Shown here: one piece after another, positions 1 through 11,500 of the stretch
How the letters are laid out: each line of letters starts with the position of its first letter
Position numbering within the stretch: position 1 is the first letter of the stretch
NCBI RefSeq assembly: GCF_035582795.1
Contig: NC_134367.1
Location: 85,481,062 to 85,545,061, forward strand
Reading direction: 5' to 3'
DNA: 64,000 nucleotides
Source: Mycteria americana
Lineage: Eukaryota > Chordata > Aves > Ciconiiformes > Ciconiidae
Notes under the pieces: model-generated
What the model was told of the DNA's origin: nothing
The model's input: only the letters and a program-made list of their open reading frames with translations
Databases searched by the model: none
Position numbers and translations under genes: made by a program

Positions 1-627
1 AAAGGTAGTTCCTTTGAGCCTGCAGGAAAGAGTATTTTTAACATTCTGTGCTAAAACTCTTAGAAAATATTAAAGTCTGTAGAGTATCTATGTGGAGTGT
101 ACAGTAGTGCAGATGTGCACAGGACTTCCTTATCTATTGCAGCTTTGCACTGATACACGCCTCTCCCCTCAGTGAATCTGATTGTTCAGTCCCACTATAT
201 GTTCACTGCTTGCAAAGTGGATAGAGTTAGGGATGACGGGGGAATAGCTTCAACCTTCTTCAAAGAACCCAGCTGGGAGATGAAGAAAAGCTGCGTGGAG
301 ATTTACTAGAAGGTGGAAGGACTGAACTGCAAAAGGAAAGGGAGGATGAAAGTTGGTAGATGGGGATTTTGGTGGGAGAGGAGGATTAGGAGGTGTTTAG
401 GACAAATAATCTGTGTAAGGGAGAGAGTAAGAGTTCAGCAAAATTGGATGGCTGCAAGGGGACTGATGAGTATGATGGGTGACAAGACCAGGGTGGAGAA
501 TATAAAGGGGTAAACTAGGGCTTTGGAGTCGAGAGTCTAAGGTGGGAAGGATTTGGGATTGGAATATGGAGACAAAGTTAGGAAAGATTGTGCTGATAAC
601 CTCAGGACAGCCTCCAGACAAGGCCAT

Positions 628-718
628 GTGCAACCTGCTCTATCTGACCTTGCTTTGAGCAAGGCATTGACACCAGTTGTGTCTTCCAGCCTCAGCTCTT
701 CTGTGATTCTGTCACTTG
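628..718 (+). mobile_element. CR1 LINE 3'-end fragment, old
   Basis: The text follows the CR1 3' end: caacctgctctatctgacc, then tgctttgagcaaggc, and finally cttctgtgattctgtc, the decayed octamer tail. It is plus-oriented and diverged, with part of the usual middle missing. Confidence 0.65.
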
Positions 719-1864
719 TGTGATACCACAAGATGAACTTAGTAGGGAAGGAGGAGGGGAAGCTATGAAGATTTCACTGTTTCAGTGAATTGTTCCATGA
801 GCAGCAAAACTTAAGAGCTTTATTACAGGTTTGAGTCTGAGACATTTCTTCACTACTGCACTGTTCTGAATCATCCAGAAAATCCTGCTTTCCTCTTTAT
901 GCCCTTTACTCCACCCATCTGGCAAGAAATGTTGTCATGCCACATCTGATGGGGCAGCTGTCCGCTACCCAGCAAGCTGGATGAAAGCTGTGTTATCGCA
1001 GTCCTTTCCTCTGTAAGAGCATAATCTGTCCTCTTGTTTTATGAAAACTGGCAGATATTAGAAAGAACTTGATCTTCGAGACGTCTCAAACTCAGTTGAC
1101 ATTGACCAATTGGCTTCAGAGGTAATTTTTGGAGGTCTGGAAGAGAGCTGGGATGCTGGTAGATCTTGTGATATCACAAGCATTACTCTTAATGAGAAAA
1201 AATTAGTAGAAGAAAGTCTTGAGACGTGAGAAAATCACAGGCACATTCTGTGATGACAAAACCTCATTAAATCTGTAGTATTGCACCCAGGAAATGCTCT
1301 GTTAGGGCTTTGCAGATTCCATGTTTGAGCTTCTGAAGAGTTCATGGGCCAAGCTTCTTTTTCCTTAAATAAACGCATCCTTTTGAATGTAAAGTAGGTT
1401 TTTTGCCACAGCTTCTCTTCTGGGGGTAAATAACTGATCCACTAGAGTGGTTAAGTCCCAGCATCCCTGGCCTGTGTCTGTATGTTTCTCTGGTTCATCT
1501 TTGGAGACTGAACCAGTAATTTATTACTCTACTGCATTACTCAGAGCTACTATCCCTCAAGAGCAGTGTGTTAAACTAAAATAATCAAGATATGTTTTTT
1601 CTTATTTATTATTATTGTTCTTATTCGTTGAATAAAAATGAGCCTCTTGTGTACAGCTTGTATATTGAGGAACCAAGCTACTACCAGTAAGCAAAGGGAT
1701 TTCAGCCTATTTATTCTTCTACTTTTAACACGTAATTTCACATTTTGGTTCTCCTCTACTGCATCTGCTTAAGCCAATAAAAATACACGAGACTTAAAAC
1801 AACCTGACCATTTGTGAGCTTATGCTTGAGAAGCATGTTCTTTAAGTCTATTTTGCCTGATGTA

Positions 1865-2197
1865 GAAGACTGTAGCGGACTGATGCAGGGACTCCGATAG
1901 AGGGGTAAATTGAAGACCCTTTATTGAAGTATTCCATGGCCCATATCCTTTCTAATTGTTTACACACGCGCTCCTGAGAGAACTCCTATTGGTCTACCTG
2001 ACTTGTCCATGTCCCCCATGCGTCCCTTCAGCTAATAGGACTGGCTATCTCCCTGCAACCCTGCAGTTCCTGCCCCCACTACAAAGGTGTTCCAGATGCA
2101 CTCACTGTCTCCTTTTTTTGGACATGACCTGGACCCTCAGTACTTCAATCTTGTTAACCCTTTCACTCCCGCAATGCCTAATTCCTCCTCAGAAGAC
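1865..2197 (-). mobile_element. ERV solo LTR with 6-bp target-site duplication
   Basis: The LTR is 1871-2191 (321 bp). It starts TG and ends CA, and is flanked on both sides by the 6-bp duplication GAAGAC (1865-1870 and 2192-2197). Read on the minus strand, it contains AATAAA (1925-1920) followed about 50 bp later by the end at ...CCGCTACA, the expected R-U5 layout, so the element points leftwards, antisense to LGALS8. A 6-bp duplication fits ERVK (beta-like) elements. No internal viral gene is present, so it is a recombined solo LTR. It lies in intron or upstream sequence and has no coding capacity. Confidence 0.82.
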
Positions 2198-3629
2198 GAC
2201 TGCAAATTAAGTTTTGTGCAGCATGTGGGTAGCTGAGAAGGGAAGTGGAGAGAGGGCAGAAAAGGATGTGTATCTACTGGCAGAAATGATCAATATTCTG
2301 GATTTAGACAATTTTTGCTGTCGTTCCCCCTTCCCGCCTCACAAATTCACAAGAATAGGTGTCAGCAAACACATCCCCTTTTCATGTCTTCCTGTTTTGC
2401 ATGATGATATATATTTATTTAAAAAATAAAAATCTCAACTTGTCCTTTTATGGTCCAATATTCCATTCAAGAGTAGTATTTCCAGTCTTAATTTTTTGTT
2501 GTTAAATTACTGGAACTCTTGTTTGCAATTGACATTTCATTTCAAAGATGTCCTAAAATCTTATACACTGTTCCATAGATCAGGGGTTTTGGGGGAAAAA
2601 ATAACCCAAAAAACAACCTTGGCAGAAATTTTTGCCTGTTAACCAGAGCAAATGCAACATTTGCTGCCATTTACTTCCTTTTTCAATCTAAAGCGCATGT
2701 GATGAGATGCAGACTTACACCTTTGCTTTCATATCAGTCTCCTGTGAACTTGCACAATTTTCTGTTAAGATGCTCCCCCTCCCTCCCTCCCTGAAATTCT
2801 GGGTGCACCACCTGATGGTCAAGGTAGGACTTCTTTCAGCATATCTGAGCCTTTTTCAGAGAGCTGTTCTGGGGTGTTTGGGGTTTTTATTTTAGCTGAG
2901 ATGTCCCCTCATGTGGCTTAACAACTCCTACCATGTTGCCATTTCAGTTTAGCGTAATGTGCCTGTGTTACCTTCTCCAGCTATTGATGTGGAAGAAAAA
3001 ATAGGCTTTGAGCCAGACTGCATACCATAGATACCATAAAGACAGAGACCCCTACAGGGCTATTTCAGTGCACCTTGCAGTTCTTAGCTCATTAGGGTGA
3101 GGTATTTTGTTGTGTTTGTTGTATAGATTTTACTAAGAAGACACTCTGTGACATAGTCTCTTCTTTTTCCATCATTGTTTTCCAAAATGGAGCAAGAACA
3201 AGCAAAAAGGCACCTGCTGTAGCCTGGGGTCAGAAGGGTTGTGGAAGGTGCCTGCTGCTACCAGCAAAGGGCTGATAATAGTCAGTCCTTGGCAATGACC
3301 TAATTTGAAGTGAATCCTCTTTATACTCTATTAAAAGTGAGGCAATAAAATATTACCACTCTTCATCTGAGAGCTAGGAATGGAGGCTGGAAATTTTAGT
3401 TTTAATTTTATCTGAGAAGCTTGGTTTTCATAGGTGAAAATCTGCTGGGTTTTTCCTTCCCATTGTGGTGAGTATTTAGTGCTTTTCTCCTGTTTCTTTT
3501 AAATGAAATGCTAGTTGTGTTTCTTTTAATGTGCTAGAGCATCACATAGTTAAGTATTAGAATATTATTTTAAAAACTATTGTGGGGTTTTTTGACTCCA
3601 TCACAAAATGTTATTTTAATTTTTTTTCT

Positions 3630-3648
3630 CCCCCCCCCCCCCCCCCAG
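3630..3648 (+). promoter_or_regulatory. Splice acceptor preceded by a 17-C homopolymer
   Basis: T-rich sequence runs into 17 consecutive C (3630-3646) followed directly by AG (3647-3648), forming the polypyrimidine tract of the first LGALS8 exon seen. Confidence 0.85.
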
Positions 3649-5591
3649 ATCATTCCATATGTTGGGACAATACTTGGAGGTCTTGTTCCTGGAGAGCTGA
3701 TTGTGATACATGGGACTGTTCCTGATGATGCAGACAGGTAGTGGCTACAGTGTCACTTTTTGCAGTGTCACCATGTAAACAAGAATGCAATGTATAAAAT
3801 ATTTCCAGAGGTCCTACTTATGATGGCACACAAAGGCTTGATCTAAATCCTTGTGATAGCGTCAGTGTGAATACAGGCTTAACTGGTTAATGAAAGCTTT
3901 GTGATGAGAAGTGGAGGATGAACTGATTTTTTGCTTTCTGCTGATCCTCTTCTCTCTTTTTGCTTTGCCTGCTTTGACAATTTTTTTCCCTGTCATAGCA
4001 TATGTCTGCTTGTCTAAAGAGGTTATCTGAGACTAACAAAATTGATAACTGAATGTGTTGTGTGAAGGAATTAACTTAAACTGGGATAAGGAGGTATGAA
4101 CTAGTGCATGTGCCCAGTATGGGGATTCTGTTCCCTGACTTTGCCCAAGGTTCAACAGTTGGAAGCCTGGGCTTCTCTGTTACCTAGGTATAGTCTAACT
4201 ACAGAAAAGTTTAGCAGCTTGTCTTTAAAGAGGTGCTAAGCAAATCAGACCTTTAATTTTGTATTGCTTCCCTCTAAGTTGGATGAGTAGGCAAGTTATT
4301 CTACTGAAGATGATGGGAGGGAAAGTAGTGAACACAGTAAGTGAGGAGCTTACATGACATGAATGATGACCATTAAATAAATACTTAAATATTTTTAATT
4401 CGTTGTAATAAATCATGGGAGAATCTTTCACAAATGTGTAGCAGTTGGACAAATATATATTTGGATTTTTCTCCTTATCCAACAACACTCATTGTGTCTG
4501 TCTGTTCTGAGGCTCCACAGTAAAACACAAGTGTATCAAACTTCTAGGTGATTTCTTGACAGACTAAGCTGAATGTGGTTTGTCTTATTTTTATGATTAG
4601 GTTCCAAGTGGATTTACAGTGTGGAAGCAGCATAAAGCCTCGAGCTGATGTGGCATTTCATTTCAACCCCCGCTTCAAAAGGTCTGGCTGCATTGTTTGC
4701 AACACACTGGAGAAGGAAAAATGGGGCTGGGAGGAGATCACTTACGAGATGCCCTTTCAAAAAGGGAAGTCATTTGAGATTGTCATCATGATTTTAAAGG
4801 ATAAATTCCAGGTGAGTCTGGGTCGATTCTTTATCTGTAGCCAGTTGTCAGGCCAGTAAAAGAGAGGTGTTTTGTATACTTACAATAAATAGTTGGAAGC
4901 CTTGGTTTCTCTGTTACCTAGGTATAGTCTAACTACAGAAAAGTTTAGAAGCTTTTCTTTAAAGAGGTGCTAAGTAAATCAGACCTTTAATTTTTTATTG
5001 CTTCCCTCTAAGCAGGATGAGTAGGCAAGTAACTTCTTGCTGTGGCTAATGGCTACTCCACCCTTCCCTTCTTATGTGCAAAGGGCTGACCTTAGGTTAA
5101 ACCTGTTTTGTGACTAGTGTAGGACAGTCCTCTTGGAAGAAACATGTGAGATGTATTTGTCTTGCTCTGTTAGACTGCAATAATAGATTCTATTAGACTG
5201 GTAATACCACATTGGTAAATAATCAAGTGATAGAAACAAAAGGTGTGGAATGCAAATTTTAGTGTAAGCAAATAAATCTCCCTCATAGTGATGGAAAGAG
5301 AGACTCAATCATGGATGAGCCTGAACTGAACTTAGTTGCTCTGAAATTTCTAGGACACTCTCTGCTTCTGTACCAAACCAGCGTAATATCAGAGATACAC
5401 GCATACAATTTGATACATGGCTGGTGTAATGTATGTTTAATACAATTTTCCTATTTTGTTTCTTGTCTCTCTAGGTGACTGTAAACAAGAAGCACTTGCT
5501 GCTCTACAACCACAGAATTAGCCTTGACAGAATAGATACTCTTGGAATATATGGCAAAGTGCAGATCAAAACCATAGATTTTGTTTGTAAT
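3649..5591 (+). CDS. LGALS8: LGALS8 exons for the N-terminal carbohydrate-recognition domain
   Basis: Three exons (3649-3737, 89 nt; 4601-4811, 211 nt; 5475-5591, 117 nt) encode the N-CRD. The middle exon carries the sugar contacts: HFNPR, VCN and KWGWEE. It also has the arginine in KPRADVAF that corresponds to human Arg59, and the first splice junction rebuilds the DADRFQ arginine and glutamine (human Arg45 and Gln47). These residues are known to give human galectin-8N its preference for 3'-sialylated and sulfated galactosides, so the preference is probably kept; this is inference. One visible difference is tryptophan in KWGWEE where human has arginine (KWGREE). The first acceptor follows a 17-C run. 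The middle exon lies between two copies of a 140-bp direct repeat. Confidence 0.95.
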
Positions 5592-8500
5592 GTAAGTTAT
5601 GTAGACAGCTGACTTGTTCAATTCCTTTTCTCTGTCTTGCTAAACTACAGAGTAGGATTTATGGTGAAAAGGAAGTAAAGAAAAGCAGCTACACAGTCTA
5701 ACGTCAGTAACAAGAATTTTTTTCCCCATATTTCAACATGTGAGTCTCATGTGAAGATCTCTGTCTTCCTGTTTTAGTCTTGAGATTAGGGGCAAAAGGG
5801 AGACAAAGTTTACAGCTTACAAAGTTAACAGGACAGATGGTATAAGAATTGTTTGGATACTGGATCTAGGAATGGATTAGACTTTCCAAATATTGCAGGA
5901 GCTCCAAAATGAACTCTCAGTATTCACTGCTTCTACGTGACAAGTTCAGCCATAGCTGGAACTGCTTGTGCACATAACCCTGGTTTTCCTGCTAAAATGA
6001 CTGAATTGTTGAATGAAGTGGTGAGTAGGAGTGTACATTTATTTCTAGGGGGTGAGAAGAGGTCTTCTTTCTCAAAGACTTTGTGGCTTGACTTGCACTT
6101 GGACCAAACTGCCGTGAATTTAAAGTGCAGGCAGTGCTGTGCTTCCTCTCAGCTGCCAGCTCTGCTAGAGAAAGTAAACCGACATGGAGGAGTTGAACAA
6201 TGTTTTCCCCTGTGCAGAAGGGGAGATCCTTCTGCTCTGGAAGGGTGAGACTTTTAGAGCAGAAATGGAAGGTGATAAAGTCCAGGGAGATACAGAAGGT
6301 GAATGCCTTTTCCCTTTCTTCCTGCCACTCACTAAGGCGGCCTACCTACTCCTGTGTAATATTCTGGGTCTCTTCTGCCCCATCATCACTACCCTGTGGG
6401 CAAAGCTTGGGTCTCTTGCTGCCTAACGTCAGGTCTAACTCAGGTCAGTAGACTGATAACTGTGTTGATGGAAGGTGGAGATTTGGGCCTGAACGAAATG
6501 GGGTCTAAACTTTAAAGATATGTCTACTCACTGACCATTTGCAAAGCCTATGCACAGACTTTTACGGGCCCGATCACTTGGCCATGTTGCCAGAATAATG
6601 ACGTTTCAAAGCTGTCTTAGTCCTGGTTTTGGAGGACTGACTCCGAGAAGAGCTTGGGGGCAAGCAGGTGCTGTAGGTTGGTTTCTGTCCCAAGCACAAA
6701 ACAAAGCAGAGTTGCTTTAGTCTGTGGTTGCTGATGCTGTATCCTTTGACAAAGAAAGGAACAGAGAAGGGTGATTGTTTCCTTTTTGTCTTTGCTGCTA
6801 ATATACTCTTCCGAGGAGGGAGAGTGAGGCTTGTATTGAAATAAACAAGCTGAAGATACAATCTGCCAGGGCTAGGCTGGAACTGTATCTCTGCATGGCC
6901 ATGTTGCTCATACGCCCTTCCCATGGGAAGGGACAGGGGGCTACTTAGAATCCCAGGGTCCCCTGTGTGGACCTGCCCTGCTGGTATTCCTACCCCAGTA
7001 GGGAAAGCTCAGTGGGTACCCTCAGATGCTAAGGGGTTAACAGTGCTTTGACTGTTAAATAAGTATCCAAACTGTAATGAGGTGGTCTTTAGAAATCTCA
7101 ATTTGGCTTCAGCAATTGATCTTCAGGACTTTTCCTTGGTTTGCAGGGGTTTGGCTATCTTTTTCTTTACCATAGACCTAGATTTTCATGTTAACAGTTC
7201 ACCCTTTGAAGCAGCACAGATTCATATACGGTTCTAAAAGAACTTTATGTTAAACTTCTGTCATGTTAGCAATGACATCTAAATATCTCTCTCTCTGCAG
7301 TCTTTACAAGGCTCTCAGCCATCATCTCTAGGAATAACAAAGATAAACACAGAAAATGTATGTATGTTTGTAAAAGGTTGAATGAATCTCCCTGTTGTCT
7401 GATAAGCTAGTTAATGTTGTTTGTTTTCTCTCGTAGGGGCAAATGCCGGATGGTTCACAATTTGTAAGTGTTTCATGTAGACTTGTGGCAAATGTGAAGA
7501 GAAAAAAAATCAAAATAAAACCATCTCAGTTATTCATGAAAAAACAGGCACAGAACAAGGGAATTGAGAATCTACTGGGAGATGATCATCAGTGAGGTTT
7601 TGTAGAGAGAAATCCTTTTTTCTGCTGCTAGTAAAAGTGAGGCTATCTGTTGAATCATACAGAGAACTCAAATGCAGCATCCACAGCTGTAAATGGGGAA
7701 ATAAAAAGTGAGGTACCTGAAGTTTTAAAGGACCAAATCACATTAAAAACTTTTTTCAAATAAGCATACTTAGTTTTCTCTGCCTTAGGGAATACCTGCA
7801 AAAGTATTCTGCAGTCATATTATGCCAAATGGCCTTATGTTAACGTGCATATCTCAGAACCTGTCTGGCTGCATCTGCCTCTTGCTGACAGATCCATGCG
7901 TACCCTGTATACGCTTCTGGTGGCTGGATGCAAGCATGGCACCTTAGGGTTGGAACTTGCACCCAGCTAGCATGGAGCATAGACAGAGTGAGTGCTCATC
8001 TTTTTGGAAAAAGCTGTACAGGTGGACAGTATCCAGACTGGAGTAAGGACCATGCTCAAACTGAAAAGGGGTTGGAAGCCAGGAATATATACAAATAGAA
8101 TTTGTGGAGAAGGTGAAGTTGCAGTGAGTGCTGTGATTTTAGTTGCCTTGTCACTTGACAGTCTGCCTTCTTCAATCTTCTTTTCAAAACGAAATAACAT
8201 GCAATATTGTCATTTGCAAGTTGTGGACTTAAGTACTTTGCCCTTTTTTTTTTTTTTTATCTGTTCAATCCTTTTCCCTGATGAAAATAACTTGTAACAC
8301 AACAAAAACAAAAGGCAAATAAAATACTTGCACTATCTATCATTATGAACTGGTGCCAGGAGGACAGAATACTCGGTGACCCTACTTCTAGTACTTATGC
8401 AGCTGTGGGACTACACATGTAGCATGAGTCTTATTCTTTAAAGCATAACTGAAGCTTTCAGAGAGGAGAGGTTGGGTTGTCTGTATCTGAACAATTATGT

Positions 8501-11500
8501 GATACAAATTTAAATTAGTGCAGGGAGTTTCATGCTTACATTTCCCCCGCCCTTTCCCCTCCTTCCACCATTAGTGGTGGCAGAAGTAGTTGTAAATAAT
8601 GTTTATTTTGAAGCCAAGGTGGTAGTCTAAAGAAAAAACCTAACACATTGATATATTTAGCTCAGTGTAACTTTTTGACTACAGTATTGGTATCCCAGAA
8701 CATGTTGGTAGGAATAACTTTAGCTATAAGTGCAGATTTGCAGTCATAGGCCAGATTTCTTCCTGCCATAGTAAAGCTCAGCTTGTATGTTGAAAAAAGT
8801 AAGTCACAGTCAACATTTTTACTGTGGTGTTCTTCCAGGGAGTTCCTTACGTTGGGAAACTTGATACTGCACTTCGTCCAGGATGCACAGTTGCCATTAA
8901 AGGAGAAGTGAATAAAAACCCGAAGAGGCAAGTGTTACTGAATTTTTCTGCTATTTAACTGAGCTACTCTTGAGAATAAGTAGGCTTTTCCATTGCCTCA
9001 GTATATCCTTACTCACTTGCAACTTTGCATCTGGAATCATCTGAAACTACAGTGCAGTTTTCTCAGAAACCTGCGGGATACTGCTTTAGAGAAGACTTAA
9101 AAGAGCAGCTCCATTGTGAAAAGTGAAGGTAAAACCTGAGTGTCTGACCTACTAAATCTGCATCATTCACGAGATTGTGTGTTTGTTCAGGGTTTCCATT
9201 GTGCAAGGCATGTGAGCACACATATCCTACAAAGACAGCTTTTATTCTAAAGAGATCCAAGAGTAAGGGAACTGGTAGAAGTAAACGGAAAATGAGTTTG
9301 TTAGATGAGTTGCTGGTGTGGTCAAATGCTGCATGTTACAACGTTTCTGTGAATACTTCTTGGATGGCCTCCTCGGGGACTGTACAAGCATGAAGGTGCC
9401 TAACTGACAACAACTGAGTGATGAAAGCTGGTAGGGGAGTGTGAGCTATAATTTTGATAGCAAATTAGGAACAATGGGTTGCAAAGAAGACATTTTTCCT
9501 AACATGATTTAAGTGGGGTGGGGGGGGAGGGGGAGTGCAACACAGTCAAAATGGAGGTGAGGAAATGTCTGTGCTTCAGCATGCCCTTTGCTTGAAGGGT
9601 GGTTTTGGCTCTGCAGAAACATGCCTAAAAATGAAGTGATTAGTGCAAATGATGAGACGCATGCTTTTTATGCTGTGTGTGTATACATTGCACTCTTGCT
9701 TCCTCAGAGCACTTATCTTCCCTGCAGCTGAACAGCACTCAGAGTTCATATTAATACTGGAACCCAAGGTCTAGAAATCTCATCAACAAAGTTTGAATGA
9801 ACTTTAAATTTGTTCTTTGGACTTTAAATGGATAATTAATACTTAGATAGTAGCATTTGCTTTCCTTCTTTTGGCTTGAAAAGCTTATTAGTACATTGCA
9901 AGTGCCGAATGTACTGCTTATAAGTGTGAAGAGGCTTTTGGGCATTAGTTAAAGCATTGCAGGTTGTCTGCTCTTTGTGATTTTAAACGTATAGATTTTT
10001 ATAGAGTTTGTAAGTTATTTAATGTCTTTCATTCAGTTCACACAGTTGTAGATGTTCCTTTTTCTTGGTGAAAAAGAGGACTTCACAGCTTGGAAGTGTG
10101 GCTGCTGCTATATTTTGTATCTGGACTAAGCAATTCTAGGCTTCTCAAAGGAGGGAAATAACCTGACAGCTGGAGCTAATTTTAGGGGAGGAGTATTTCT
10201 TCTTCAAATGCAGTGCAGTCTTTGCCACAGGTTGAAGCATTCATTTGAATTTGGATCACTCTTCTCCAGAGCTCCCCTTTAGGAGCCCTGTGTTGTGGAC
10301 GTGTCTGAGACTGCAGAGTATTCATTCAGCCTGGGCAGAGCTACGCTGCCTGCGCTTTGTATGCATGGTGTGCCACCAATCTTAAGTGTACGGAGAGAAT
10401 CCTCTAACTTTTCCTTAGAGTCTAACCAGTTTGTTGGCAGAAAGAATATAATGTCTTTAGGTAAAACAAAGCCTCCCACTCTCCACTGTCCGAGTTAAGA
10501 GAAAGAGATGGTGGAGCAAGTAGCATTGTATGTTTCTGTGAGAACGCTGCTTCCTAGTGCTGTAGGGGAGCAGCACTTGGCTCAATACTTCCTTGCTGAG
10601 ACATGAACAGAAAGCTGTAAGTGATGAAGCCGATCTAGCAGGGTCATGTCCTACATTTGCTGCCTCCAGCAAAGGTTTCTGTGTGAAGGAGACAAATGCA
10701 TGTTAACTGCCTGCTTGGTTCTTCAGGTGAATCACAGCCCTGGCCCCAGAACAGTTCTGGAGTAAATAGCATGGAGTACTGCATCATGTTTATAAACCCT
10801 TGGTATAGTAAACTTTTAAAAAATATCTTCCAGCTTTGCGATAAATCTGAAATCAAGTGACTCAAAGGACATTGCATTACATCTGAATCCCCGACTGAAA
10901 AATAAAGTTTTTGTAAGAAACTCGTACCTTCATGACAGCTGGGGAGAAGAAGAAAAGGAAATTGCCAACTTCCCTTTCAGTCCAGGGATGTACTTTGAGG
11001 TAAGATTAACAGAAACATAGCATCAAACTGGTAATTCTGCCAAAAGGATTAGCAGTGGTGGTTAAATGTCGTGTCACTAACACAGATTTAAATAAAACTG
11101 CCATTCCTGCATTTCAATGTCTTGAGACTATTTAGGAGGACTGAATGGGACCATAGGGAGCAGAGATTTGACTTGGTTTTAATGACAGTTTTCTTTTTAA
11201 ATAGTTGCAAGAATTCAGCCTGTGCTCAGAACAAATATTACTGAATTGAGTTGGACTTGATGATCCTTATGGGTCCCTTCCAACTTGAGTTATTCTAGGG
11301 TTCTATGAATTTTATTGAAGTTCCACTTCTTTAAATGTTTCTTTTGCATGAAACATTCTTTGTAACAGAAGCAGGGCTTGCCCAAATCTAGGCTAGATCA
11401 TCAGGTTGTTTTTAATGTCTTACCTGAGCTTAAAACTTAACGGTTTCTCTTCTTGCTTTTTAGCTGATCATTTTCTGTGATGCCCACCAGTTCAAAGTTG

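Larger units (their letters stand above)
1..3648 (+). other. LGALS8 upstream intron (5' side lies outside the window)
   Basis: This stretch precedes the first LGALS8 exon seen and is best read as intron. I looked for the short start exon (an ATG, about 15 codons, then a phase-0 donor) and found no convincing candidate. Short open frames at 313-513, 1956-2210, 2214-2429 and 2707-2895 resemble no known protein. The recognisable contents are a CR1 scrap near 0.63 kb and an ERV solo LTR at 1.87-2.19 kb. Confidence 0.6.

Noticed and set aside
1..3600. Start-codon exon of LGALS8
   Set aside because: No ATG followed by about 15 galectin-8-like codons and a phase-0 donor was found, so I leave the gene 5'-partial.
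5937..6248. 103-codon plus-strand open frame in the same LGALS8 intron
   Set aside because: Not homologous to galectin-8, and flanking splice sites that would include it are not evident.
6574..6924. 116-codon minus-strand open frame in an LGALS8 intron
   Set aside because: No recognisable domain, no splice partners and no known gene expected here; consistent with chance.
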